56,662 nt of DNA from CAYJGN01 sp964369635 (GTDB lineage: Bacteria; Bacillota; Clostridia; Oscillospirales; Ruminococcaceae): assembly GCA_964369635.1 (NCBI GenBank), contig CAYJGN010000006.1, positions 1 through 56,662 on the forward strand. The letters run 5' to 3'. Below the pieces are notes generated by a model, which searched no databases, had not been told where the DNA came from, and was given only the letters and a program-made list of their open reading frames with translations. Position numbers and translations under genes: made by a program. Of this stretch, positions 17,945-26,190 are shown in pieces (within the stretch, counting starts at the first letter, position 1; each line of letters starts with the position of its first letter).

Positions 17945-18814
17945 ATGTATACATTTAAAGAAGTTTCAAAAAATATTTATCTCTATCGCGCTCATTGCAA
18001 CAGCGTTGTTTTCAACTATGAAGCAAACAGAGTGGCGGTTATAGATACGGGGATAGATAAAGCTCACGCGAAAAAGCTGAAAGCAGCAACAGATGAGAAA
18101 GGCTTTGAAATTACCCATATTCTAAATACCCACTATCACGCAGACCATACAGGTGGAAACAGATATCTTTGCGAGAATACGAATGCGGCAGTTTATCTAA
18201 ACGGTATTGAGGGGGATGTTATAAAAAATCCTATTCTCAATATTCGCCTTTTAACGGGCGGGTATCCGCTTAAAAGTCAGCTTAATAAGTTTTTTCTATC
18301 AGAAGATCAAACAAGATTTGTCGATACTCTGCCGCAAGGCATAATTAGGCATAGTTTTCCCGGACATTCGCTTGATATGGCTGTTTTTGAGCTACCGGGC
18401 AAAGTTTTTTGTCTTGGGGACTTATATGTTGAGGAAAAGATTATATCAAAGTATAAAATTATTCATCTATGCGATATAAAAAGCCATTTAAATAGTCTGC
18501 AAAAAGCCAAAGAGCTTGATGGAGCGCTATTTATCCCGTCGCACGGCGATGCAGTAGATGATATTAATGGGGTAGTTGATATAAATATCCAGAGCATTGA
18601 AGAAATGATTGCATCTATAAAAAATATCTGCCAAACTGCTCTTAATATCGATGAAATATTAAAAAACTTGTTTGACAGATATAATCTTAATTTAGATATA
18701 TTGCAGTATACAACATGCATGACGACCCTTCGTTCATATCTTGCCTACCTTGTAGGTAGGGGGGAGATAAACTGCTATTTTGAAGACAACAAGCAGCTAT
18801 TTAAGGCAGTTTAA
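17945..18814 (+). CDS. Metallo-beta-lactamase-fold hydrolase
   Basis: This 289-residue protein is a member of the metallo-beta-lactamase superfamily. The dinuclear metal motif THYHADHTGG lies near residues 61-70, with further ligands in FPGHSLD (about 140), CLGDLY (about 158) and PSHGD (about 198). The core spans about 210 residues, followed by an 80-residue helical C-terminal part. Substrate cannot be assigned; glyoxalase-II-like, lactonase or phosphodiesterase activity are all possible. It ends in a TTAA shared with the convergent cation exchanger. The 180 bases before it hold no recognisable gene or clear promoter. Confidence 0.85.
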   Translation: MYTFKEVSKNIYLYRAHCNSVVFNYEANRVAVIDTGIDKAHAKKLKAATDEKGFEITHILNTHYHADHTGGNRYLCENTNAAVYLNGIEGDVIKNPILNIRLLTGGYPLKSQLNKFFLSEDQTRFVDTLPQGIIRHSFPGHSLDMAVFELPGKVFCLGDLYVEEKIISKYKIIHLCDIKSHLNSLQKAKELDGALFIPSHGDAVDDINGVVDINIQSIEEMIASIKNICQTALNIDEILKNLFDRYNLNLDILQYTTCMTTLRSYLAYLVGRGEINCYFEDNKQLFKAV

Positions 18815-19752
18815 ATAGCTGTTAGTGAAAAGATATAGTAGCCGTAGATTAAAAGAAGGACAATGCCACCTATTTTATTAAACCGTCCCTTAATTAGTGG
18901 CGGTACAAAAGCTATTGCAGTTATTATAAGTGTTATCGGAAGGTCGTAGCTAAATGTTCGCTCTGAAACGGTAAGGCCACCATTTGAAATAAAAGAAGAT
19001 AGAGGCAGTATTAGTGTTGAATTTAAGAGGTTTGCGCCTATTATATTTCCAACGCCAAGACTGCTCTCTTTTTTTATGAGCGAAGTGATTGTTGTTATAT
19101 ATTCAGGGAGTGAGGTGCCAAGGGCTACTATCGTAAGGCCTATGAAAGCTTCAGAGATATTAAGAGAGCGTGCTATCTGCGTTGCATTATCGACAAGTAA
19201 CCGCGAGCCTATAACTACCCCAGCAGCACCGATAATAAATAATATTATGTTTTTTGAAAGTGCTTTGTTTACCTTTTTATTATTTTGCGAAAACTCTTCC
19301 ATTTCCTCTTTTCCACTTATTATCGAGATGATAGTGAAGAGGAGGAAAAAGGCGAAAAGGATAGCGGCTTCAAAAACAGAAACTTTGCTGTCATAAATAA
19401 CAATAAAAAGCAAAACAGTAACTGATAGGAGAATAAGTATCTTAATTTTAAATGATTTATCGTTAATTTTAGGTGGAGATATAATCATTGTTGTTGCTAA
19501 AATAAGTGAAATGTTGCAGATAAGTGAGCCAATGCAATTTCCAACAGCAAGGTCATATGAGCCGTTTGAGGTTGCCATAAGTGAGACGAATATTTCGGGT
19601 GTTGTTGTTGCAAGGCTTACGATAGTAGCCCCTATAACGACACGCGGTATACCTGTTGCAGTAGAGATATATCTTGCGCTATCAACAAAGACATCGCCTG
19701 ATTTTATTATGATAACTGCGCCAACTATAAATAAAATAATATATAAAGGCAT
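18811..19752 (-). CDS. Calcium/sodium antiporter (CaCA family, YrbG-like)
   Basis: This 313-residue membrane protein exchanges Ca2+ for Na+ or H+. The two inverted alpha repeats of the family are explicit: VIGATIVSLATTTPEIFVS near residues 40-58 and FIGLTIVALGTSLPEYITT near 200-218, each with the metal-binding Glu. About ten hydrophobic helices are visible, split by a charged loop containing KEEMEEFSQNN. AGGAGAAC precedes ATG 19752. It appears to be a single-gene unit. Confidence 0.92.
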   Translation of the reverse strand: MPLYIILFIVGAVIIIKSGDVFVDSARYISTATGIPRVVIGATIVSLATTTPEIFVSLMATSNGSYDLAVGNCIGSLICNISLILATTMIISPPKINDKSFKIKILILLSVTVLLFIVIYDSKVSVFEAAILFAFFLLFTIISIISGKEEMEEFSQNNKKVNKALSKNIILFIIGAAGVVIGSRLLVDNATQIARSLNISEAFIGLTIVALGTSLPEYITTITSLIKKESSLGVGNIIGANLLNSTLILPLSSFISNGGLTVSERTFSYDLPITLIITAIAFVPPLIKGRFNKIGGIVLLLIYGYYIFSLTAI

Positions 19753-19916
19753 AAGTTCTCCTAAAATTTATTTGAGTATTAATAGGAAATATTATTTTCA
19801 GTTTAGCATATAGAGTTAGAAAATACAAATTATTTTTAGTATTAAATACATAAAATTGCTTAAATTTGGAAATAATTTATTTAAGATAGCGATTTTAAGT
19901 TTTTCTTGAAACATTA

Positions 19917-19945
19917 TTGATTTTGTATTACACTTAAAATATAAA
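19917..19945 (+). promoter_or_regulatory. Predicted promoter of the DUF4358-MBOAT-DHHW unit
   Basis: TTGATT and TATAAA with 17 bases between, 43 bases upstream of the DUF4358 start. The match is moderate and lies in AT-rich DNA. Confidence 0.5.
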
Positions 19946-19988
19946 CAGTATAAGGGAATAATTCCCAAAAGAGTTTAGGAGAAATGAA

Positions 19989-20489
19989 ATGAAAAAAATT
20001 ATAAGTTTAATAATGGTTTTAGTTATGATGGTAGGTCTTGTTGGTTGCGGCGGTGGAGAGGCTGCAATAGAGCTAAAAGATGATTACACAGTTCAGAGTG
20101 TTGTTGAAGATGTTATGGAAGCGTATCCGCTTACTATGCCTGGTGAAATAGATGCAACTTCTTTTAAAGATGTATTATATATCGATGAAACAATGTATGA
20201 AGATTATTCAGCATATATGTCGATGATGATGCCAGGAACAGATGTTGTTGTTTTAGTTGAAGCTAAAGAGGGAATGGTTGATAGCGTTAAAGAGTCGCTT
20301 GAAAAGTTTGTCGAAGACCTTAAATCGAGCGCTTATCTTCCAAACGATATAGCAAAAATCGATGCTGCAGAGGTTATAACAAATGGCAATTTTGTTTTCC
20401 TTGTAATGGTTCTTGACCAAAACGACCCTGAAAACCCAACAGCAGGAATAGACGCTGCTAATGAAATTTTTATGGAATCCTTTAAATAA
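19989..20489 (+). CDS. DUF4358-type lipoprotein
   Basis: This 166-residue secreted lipoprotein begins with MKKIISLIMVLVMMVGLVGC; the lipobox is LVGC with the acceptor Cys at residue 20. The mature part is acidic and fits the DUF4358 family, whose biochemical role is unknown. Such genes commonly sit beside MBOAT acyltransferases in Clostridia (recalled, not checked), as here. An accessory role in surface-polymer acylation is therefore an inference from context. Confidence 0.75.
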   Translation: MKKIISLIMVLVMMVGLVGCGGGEAAIELKDDYTVQSVVEDVMEAYPLTMPGEIDATSFKDVLYIDETMYEDYSAYMSMMMPGTDVVVLVEAKEGMVDSVKESLEKFVEDLKSSAYLPNDIAKIDAAEVITNGNFVFLVMVLDQNDPENPTAGIDAANEIFMESFK

Positions 20490-20512
20490 CAAGAAAATTG
20501 TTATATAATAGA

Positions 20513-20554
20513 TAGGAGGTGTTTATGCACCTCCTAAAATTATTAGAGGGATAA
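20513..20554 (+). promoter_or_regulatory. Hairpin with a 9-codon leader ORF before the MBOAT gene
   Basis: TAGGAGGTG (20513-20521) and CACCTCCTA (20528-20536) form a perfect 9-bp stem with loop TTTATG. The 5' arm is an ideal ribosome binding site, and the loop ATG opens a short frame (MHLLKLLEG) ending at TAA 20552-20554, seven bases before the MBOAT ATG. No U tract follows, so it is not an obvious terminator. It could be a translational control element or a coupling mini-ORF. Confidence 0.45.
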
Positions 20555-20560
20555 AAATAT

Positions 20561-21934
20561 ATGGTTTTTTCGAGTATACTTTTTTTGTTTAGGTTTTTGC
20601 CAATAGCGATGCTTTTATATTTTGTTTCGCCGCGCAAAATAAAAAACTTCACACTGCTTATTTTAAGCATAATTTTTTATAGTTGGGGCGAGGTGCGGTA
20701 TTTTCCAATCATGATAGCTTCTATTGTGGTTGATTATTTCTGCTCGCTGTCGATAGTTAAATTTAAATCAAAGAAGAGGATTTTCCTGATTATTTCGGTG
20801 CTTTTCAACCTTGGTATGCTCTTCTTCTTCAAATATACTCCATTTTTCACAACAAATATAAATTTAATCTTCGGGGCGGGTATTCCTGTGCCGCAGTTTG
20901 TTCTGCCGCTTGGCATATCCTTTTATACATTCCAAACAATGTCATACACAATCGACGTCTATCGTGGCGTTGTAGAGCCTGAGCGAAATATTATAAATTT
21001 CGGTGCATTCGTCTGCCTATTCCCGCAACTTATCGCAGGTCCTATAGTTCGATACACCGACATTAACCGAGAGCTCAAAAGCAGAAAAATTGACCTTGAT
21101 ATGATAGAGAGTGGAGTCAAAATATTTATTTTGGGTCTATCTTCAAAAGTTTTACTTGCGAATTCTATCGGTATGTTGTGGGACGAGGCTTCGGTAATAG
21201 GATTTTCTAATCTTTCTATGCCGCAGGCATGGCTCTCAATTTTGGGATTTGCATTCCAAATCTACTTTGATTTTTCAGGTTATTCACTAATGGCAATAGG
21301 ACTTGGAAAAATCCTCGGGTTCAATTTCCCCCAAAACTTCAACTTCCCATATATTTCGGGTTCAATTACCGAATTTTGGCGACGCTGGCATATGACGCTT
21401 GGGTCATGGTTTCGAGAATATGTTTATATACCGCTTGGTGGGAACAGGGTATCGGTAGGTAGGCATATATTTAATCTGTTTGTTGTTTGGTTTTTAACTG
21501 GATTTTGGCATGGAGCAGACTGGAACTTTATCTTCTGGGGACTTATGTTCTTTGTCCTACTTGTTCTTGAAAAATTCTTTATCGGAGATTTTTTAAAGAA
21601 ACACAAAGTTATTTCGCATATATATGTTATTTTCTTTCTCCTTATCGGTTGGGTTTTATTTTCTATAACCGACCTATCGCAGATGGGAGTTTATTTCACA
21701 GCCCTATTCTCATTTAAGTTTGACAGTGAGGTACTATACTACCTATCAAATTATGGGATAACTCTCATAGCATGTATAGTTTTCTCAACTCCACTCATAC
21801 CAAACTATTATAGTAAACTCAAAGGGGGAGTTGCGATATGGGTTTCAAATATAGTCTATACAGCGCTGCTTCTAATCTGCATAGCATATCTTGTTGACTC
21901 AACCTACAACCCATTTTTGTATTTTAGATTTTAG
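20561..21934 (+). CDS. MBOAT O-acyltransferase (AlgI/DltB-like)
   Basis: This 457-residue polytopic protein is of the membrane-bound O-acyltransferase family. It carries the conserved segments ISFYTFQTMSYTIDVYRG near residues 122-140 and FWRRWHMTLGSWFREYVYIP near 270-290. The catalytic His is in LTGFWHGADWNFIFWG near 315. The AlgI-like layout suggests transfer of an acyl group, commonly acetyl, across the membrane. The downstream DHHW protein would be the extracytoplasmic partner that esterifies a surface glycan. The spacing of 8 bases to that gene supports a two-protein machine. Confidence 0.9.
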   Translation: MVFSSILFLFRFLPIAMLLYFVSPRKIKNFTLLILSIIFYSWGEVRYFPIMIASIVVDYFCSLSIVKFKSKKRIFLIISVLFNLGMLFFFKYTPFFTTNINLIFGAGIPVPQFVLPLGISFYTFQTMSYTIDVYRGVVEPERNIINFGAFVCLFPQLIAGPIVRYTDINRELKSRKIDLDMIESGVKIFILGLSSKVLLANSIGMLWDEASVIGFSNLSMPQAWLSILGFAFQIYFDFSGYSLMAIGLGKILGFNFPQNFNFPYISGSITEFWRRWHMTLGSWFREYVYIPLGGNRVSVGRHIFNLFVVWFLTGFWHGADWNFIFWGLMFFVLLVLEKFFIGDFLKKHKVISHIYVIFFLLIGWVLFSITDLSQMGVYFTALFSFKFDSEVLYYLSNYGITLIACIVFSTPLIPNYYSKLKGGVAIWVSNIVYTALLLICIAYLVDSTYNPFLYFRF

Positions 21935-21942
21935 GAGGAGAT

Positions 21943-23043
21943 ATGAAAGTTTTTTTAAAGTTTATTAATAGATACTCACTTCTTATTATAATAACAACTC
22001 TCATGGCTACAATTTTCATACTCGACCTTGCGAGTGCAGATAGGGATTTCTCAGAGCTTGAAAATAAAGTTCTAAAGCAGAGTCCGAGTTTTAGCGTTGA
22101 AGCGCTTATTGCCAATGAATATACCCTTGACTATGAAGAGTATGTAAATGATCAGTTTGTCATGCGAGATGAATGGATTTCGCTTAAATCAATAACCGAG
22201 CGGGTGCTTGGTAAGATAGAGAACAACGGTGTTTTATATGGCGGTGAGAATTATATGTTTGATAAATTCACCGATGCCGATACTGAGCAGATAGCAAAGA
22301 GCAGTGAGGCGCTTGATGAGTTTCTTTTAAGTTTTGATGGTGAAGCGGTAGTGAGTATTATTCCGAATTCTTATGCTGTGAAGAGCGATTTAATGCCTGC
22401 ATATATCCAGAATTTCTCCCCGTTTTCATACCTTGAGAATATTAATACTGTCGATGTGGTTTCACCACTTTTAGAGAGTAGCGACGAATATCTATATTTT
22501 AGAAACGACCATCACTGGACTATAGAGGGGGCATATATAGCATATAAAGCAATAGCAGAGGAACTTTCAGTAGAAGCTGCAGAGCTCTCAACCCTTGAAA
22601 CAACAAATACAGATGGTTTCCTTGGAACTTATTATTTCAAATCGAAAAATGCTTTTGCAGTATCCGATGATTTTACCGTTTACGACGATAAATCGCTTGT
22701 CACTACGATAGGAGATAACGTATATAGTGGCGTTTATGATTACGATGCGCTATCTCAGATGGATAAATATGGCGGTTATCTCTATGGAAACAATTCGTTA
22801 TGTATCGTTGAAAACCCGGATGTTCGCGATGGTAGCAAACTTCTTGTAATAAAAGACTCATATGCAAATATAATGATACCGCTACTTGCACAAAATTTTT
22901 CTGAAATTCATATTGTTGATTTTAGGTTCTTCAACCTAACGCTATCGGATTATATTGCGCAAGAGGGGATAGATAAAGCTTTAATTCTCTATAATTTCAA
23001 AACGTTTACAGAGGATAATAGTTTTGTCAAAATAAGATATTAA
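21943..23043 (+). CDS. DHHW-family extracytoplasmic protein (AlgJ/AlgX-like esterase partner)
   Basis: This 366-residue protein has an N-terminal membrane anchor (about residues 9-28) and an extracellular SGNH-hydrolase-like domain. The name-giving motif is in YFRNDHHWTIEGAY near residues 185-198, and a KDSYANIMIPLL segment near 300 likely carries the nucleophile-region Ser. Members work with MBOAT proteins to O-acetylate exported polysaccharides, and the gene order here fits. The polymer target is unknown because no glycosyltransferase lies in the window. AGGAGGAG precedes the ATG. Confidence 0.85.
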   Translation: MKVFLKFINRYSLLIIITTLMATIFILDLASADRDFSELENKVLKQSPSFSVEALIANEYTLDYEEYVNDQFVMRDEWISLKSITERVLGKIENNGVLYGGENYMFDKFTDADTEQIAKSSEALDEFLLSFDGEAVVSIIPNSYAVKSDLMPAYIQNFSPFSYLENINTVDVVSPLLESSDEYLYFRNDHHWTIEGAYIAYKAIAEELSVEAAELSTLETTNTDGFLGTYYFKSKNAFAVSDDFTVYDDKSLVTTIGDNVYSGVYDYDALSQMDKYGGYLYGNNSLCIVENPDVRDGSKLLVIKDSYANIMIPLLAQNFSEIHIVDFRFFNLTLSDYIAQEGIDKALILYNFKTFTEDNSFVKIRY

Positions 23044-23064
23044 TTTTTTATTGATAGTAATTAC

Positions 23065-23095
23065 AGGACTTGGAGGTGACTTCAAGTCCTTTTTT
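23065..23095 (+). terminator. Rho-independent terminator after the acyltransferase locus
   Basis: AGGACTTG and CAAGTCCT form an 8-bp stem with a 10-base loop, followed by Ts. Confidence 0.85.
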
Positions 23096-23326
23096 GTTAC
23101 CCTAAATATATAGCTAAGAAATATTATCTAATTGTTTGGAAATAACTCTATTAATACAATGAATTACCCATCGCTAATTAAGCTAAATAAAACGTTTATT
23201 TAAAGAAGTTTTAATCAATATATTTTTAAAATTAATACAAAAAAACACTTTTGGATAAAAGTTATGGTAATATTTCACAATTAATAATTTATCTTTTGTT
23301 TATTAAACTGAAAAAAAAGAGTTTGA
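23096..23326. other. AT-rich non-coding stretch
   Basis: This makes up most of the 345-base gap between the DHHW gene and the nucleoside hydrolase array. Composition is extremely AT-rich, with A and T runs that may act as an UP element or regulatory binding region. I see no gene, RNA structure or riboswitch motif. Confidence 0.5.
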
Positions 23327-23355
23327 TTGAAATAAAAAAATCTTTACTATATAAT
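23327..23355 (+). promoter_or_regulatory. Predicted sigma-A promoter of the nucleoside hydrolase array
   Basis: TTGAAA at 23327-23332 and consensus TATAAT at 23350-23355, with a 17-base spacer, 33 bases upstream of the first gene. It is the only convincing promoter before the five genes. Confidence 0.75.
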
Positions 23356-23388
23356 TGTATTATTGTTGTAAACGAAAGGATGGTTTAG

Positions 23389-24321
23389 ATGGCTGAAAAA
23401 ATGAAACTAATAATAGATTGTGATCCTGGTCATGATGACGCGATAGCTATTTTAATGGCGATGGCATCTCCTAAAATTGATTTAGCTGCAGTAACTGTTG
23501 TTGGTGGAAACCAAACACTTGAGAAATGTATTATCAACTCTCTTAAAATCAAAGAACATTTTGGATTTGAGTTCCCTGTTGCGGCGGGAGCAAAAGGCCC
23601 TATGATGAGGGAGCTTAAAGTAGCACCTTATGCGCATGGCGAAACCGGAATGGATGGTCCTGTTTTAGATGACCCCAAAACTGCTATTTCTGATATGTCG
23701 GCTGTCTCGCTTATGGCAAAAATCATCTCTGAAAATGAAGGGAAGACAACCATAGCAGCTCTTGGCCCTCTAACTAATATTGCGATTTTAATTCTTGCAC
23801 ATCCGAATTTAATTGAGAAGATAGATAAAATCTCGATAATGGGTGGAGCTATATTTAGAGGCAACAGAACACCAACATCTGAGTTTAATATATGGGAAGA
23901 CCCTGAAGCTGCGGATATCGTATTTAAAAGCGGTATTGAAATAGCGATGCATGGGCTTGACATAACCTATAAAGCTGGAATATTAGAGAGTGAATGGAAC
24001 TCTCTTCGCGATACTAATACAAAGAGCGGTATATTTATAGCTGATATTCTCGACTTTTTCTCTGAATACCACAAAGGATTTGGAAGAGAGCTTGTCCCTT
24101 TGCATGACCCTGTTGCGGTAGCTTATCTAACAAACCCTGAGATTTTTAGCTGCATTAAGAGAGATGTTGTGATAGATTGCGATGGTGAGCTAACTCTTGG
24201 GACAACAGTTATAGATATGCGCACATATGCTCCTGGAGATGGTGCTGTTACTATTGGCATGGACATAGATAGAGAAAAATTTATAGAAATAATCAACGAA
24301 ACTGTTTCGATAATAAAATAG
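23389..24321 (+). CDS. Nucleoside hydrolase 1 (IU-nucleoside hydrolase family)
   Basis: This 310-residue N-ribohydrolase cleaves nucleosides to base and ribose. The calcium-binding DCDPGHDDAIAIL is at residues 10-22, GGNQTLEKC near 41-49, GPLTNIA near 125, the ribose-contact SEFNIWEDPEAAD near 164-176, and the catalytic His-Asp in PLHDPVAVAYL near 237. All expected active-site residues are present, so it should be active. It is the first of five consecutive paralogues. Nucleobase preference (inosine-uridine, purine or pyrimidine) cannot be told from the sequence. Confidence 0.92.
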   Translation: MAEKMKLIIDCDPGHDDAIAILMAMASPKIDLAAVTVVGGNQTLEKCIINSLKIKEHFGFEFPVAAGAKGPMMRELKVAPYAHGETGMDGPVLDDPKTAISDMSAVSLMAKIISENEGKTTIAALGPLTNIAILILAHPNLIEKIDKISIMGGAIFRGNRTPTSEFNIWEDPEAADIVFKSGIEIAMHGLDITYKAGILESEWNSLRDTNTKSGIFIADILDFFSEYHKGFGRELVPLHDPVAVAYLTNPEIFSCIKRDVVIDCDGELTLGTTVIDMRTYAPGDGAVTIGMDIDREKFIEIINETVSIIK

Positions 24322-24331
24322 GGGTGAAATG

Positions 24332-25237
24332 ATGAACAGAAGACCAATAATTATAGATACAGATCCTGGAATTGACGATTTTTTCTGTTTGATGCTCGCA
24401 GGAGCTAACAGAGATATATTTGATTTGCGCGCAATTACTTGTATCGGTGGAAACAGCTCGCTTGAAACTGTTGTTAAAAATGCCTTAAATATTGAGCATT
24501 TCTTTAACTTGGAAACAAAAGTTGCAGTGGGCAGTGTTCGCGCTTTGATGTTTGAGTTTGAGAAGGTTGATGTCCATGGTCCGACAGGGCTTGGAAATAC
24601 CGAACTTCCAAAATCTCCAAAAGAAGCGGTTGCAAAGAAGGCTTGGGATGTTATATATGATGAAGCAAAGCTTTGCGGCGGAGAGCTTGAGATAGTGCCG
24701 ATAGGCCCGCTTACGAATATTGCGCTCGCAATACTAAAATACCCTGAAATAACAAAGATGATAAAAAAGATAACGATAATGGGCGGTAGCACTGCTGCTG
24801 GAAACTGCAATGCATATGGTGAAGCGAATATCTACCATGACCCGCATGCGGCTGAAGTTGTTTTTAAATCAGGGATACCGATAGTTATGTGCGGACTTAA
24901 TGCAACGGCATACGCGCCACTTGAATTTAAAGAAACTATCGAATATGCATCAGTCTGCAGAGATGATATAAAAGAAGCGGTGAGTGAGATTGCGACCTTT
25001 AGAGGAAGTGAGCCTTATCACGACTGTATAACTCTTGCAACGATGATAGACCCTGACATGGCAGTCTATAAGGATTACTATGTTGAGGTTGAATGCCAAA
25101 GCAAAATGGCACTTGGGCAGACGATAGTTGATTTTAACAATGTTCTTGGAAAAGAGCCAAACACTTCTGTTATAATGTCTGTCGATAAAGAGAAATATCG
25201 CGAACTCATCAAAAAAATGATGAAATACTATAGTTAG
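24332..25237 (+). CDS. Nucleoside hydrolase 2 (divergent DTDPGIDDFF subtype)
   Basis: This is a 301-residue paralogue of the same fold. The metal motif is DTDPGIDDFFCLML, GGNSSLETV replaces GGNQ, and the ribose-contact block reads GEANIYHDPHAAE, with Ala and Tyr where the others have Phe and Trp. The His-Asp pair is kept in PYHDCITLATMIDP. The changes predict altered substrate preference. AGGGGTG lies 5 bases before ATG 24332; the ATG at 24329 is too close to it. It begins 10 bases after gene 1. Confidence 0.9.
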   Translation: MNRRPIIIDTDPGIDDFFCLMLAGANRDIFDLRAITCIGGNSSLETVVKNALNIEHFFNLETKVAVGSVRALMFEFEKVDVHGPTGLGNTELPKSPKEAVAKKAWDVIYDEAKLCGGELEIVPIGPLTNIALAILKYPEITKMIKKITIMGGSTAAGNCNAYGEANIYHDPHAAEVVFKSGIPIVMCGLNATAYAPLEFKETIEYASVCRDDIKEAVSEIATFRGSEPYHDCITLATMIDPDMAVYKDYYVEVECQSKMALGQTIVDFNNVLGKEPNTSVIMSVDKEKYRELIKKMMKYYS

Positions 25238-25248
25238 GTGGTGGCGAG

Positions 25249-26175
25249 ATGAATAAAAAAATACCGGTTATAATAGACTGCGACCCAGGGCACGACGATG
25301 CGATAGCGATAATGCTTGCAAAGGCAAGTGATAAACTTGATATACTGGCTATTTCAATAGTCGGCGGTAATCAAACGCTCACGAAAACAACTGAAAATGC
25401 CATTAAAGTTTTAGAGGTTTTGGGTGCTGATACACCTGTTGCGGTTGGCGCTGCAAAACCTATGTTTGCGGACCTTGCGCCTTATATCAAGAGTACTGAT
25501 AAAAACGAAGCAGATGGTTATGATTTAAATAGTTCAAAAATAAAACCAGTAGGTAAAAACTGCTATGAATTTTTAGCAGAGAAGATTTTAAGCAGCAAAG
25601 AAAAGGTAACACTTATCCCATGTGGACCTCTGACAAATATAGCTATTCTTTTCTTAACATATCCTGAAGTTCTGGATAATATCGAGCGCATTTCTCTTAT
25701 GGGCGGTGGTGCTTATTATGGAAATATAACGCCTATGGCTGAATTTAATATATGGCAAGACCCTGAGGCTGCCGATATAGTTTTTCGAAGTGGTATCCCG
25801 ATAACTATGCACGGTATCTGTACGACCCGAATGGCTCACATAACTCAAAATGATATTGAAAGTTGGAGAGAGCTTTCAATTGGTGGGAGATTTGCAGCCG
25901 AGTTAATGGATGCTTACACAATGCAAAGAAAAGATAAGAATATACCAATTCCAATCCACGATGCAAATGCAGTTGCATGGGTAATAGACCCCGATATCTA
26001 TATAACAGAGCATCGAAACGTTGAGATAGATTTGTCAGGTGCTAAAACACGCGGCTGTACTGTTACAGATTTCAGAGATTACGATGAAAAGATTAAAAAT
26101 GTTGATGTTGTTGTTGAGGTGAATAGAGAAAAGTTTGTTTCGATGTTGACTGATGCATTTAAAAAACTTGGGTAA
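25249..26175 (+). CDS. Nucleoside hydrolase 3
   Basis: This 308-residue paralogue is closest by motif to gene 1: DCDPGHDDAIAIML, VGGNQTLTK, CGPLTNIA, AEFNIWQDPEAADIVF and IPIHDANAVAWVIDP. The loop that in the others reads HGxxGxG (substrate-side histidine) is replaced by a stretch around KSTDKNEADGYDLN, with no histidine. Catalysis probably remains possible because the metal and His-Asp residues are intact, but recognition of the base or 5' group may differ. It starts 11 bases after gene 2 with GGTGG upstream. Confidence 0.91.
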   Translation: MNKKIPVIIDCDPGHDDAIAIMLAKASDKLDILAISIVGGNQTLTKTTENAIKVLEVLGADTPVAVGAAKPMFADLAPYIKSTDKNEADGYDLNSSKIKPVGKNCYEFLAEKILSSKEKVTLIPCGPLTNIAILFLTYPEVLDNIERISLMGGGAYYGNITPMAEFNIWQDPEAADIVFRSGIPITMHGICTTRMAHITQNDIESWRELSIGGRFAAELMDAYTMQRKDKNIPIPIHDANAVAWVIDPDIYITEHRNVEIDLSGAKTRGCTVTDFRDYDEKIKNVDVVVEVNREKFVSMLTDAFKKLG

Positions 26176-26190
26176 GAGGAGGAGAGTAAT

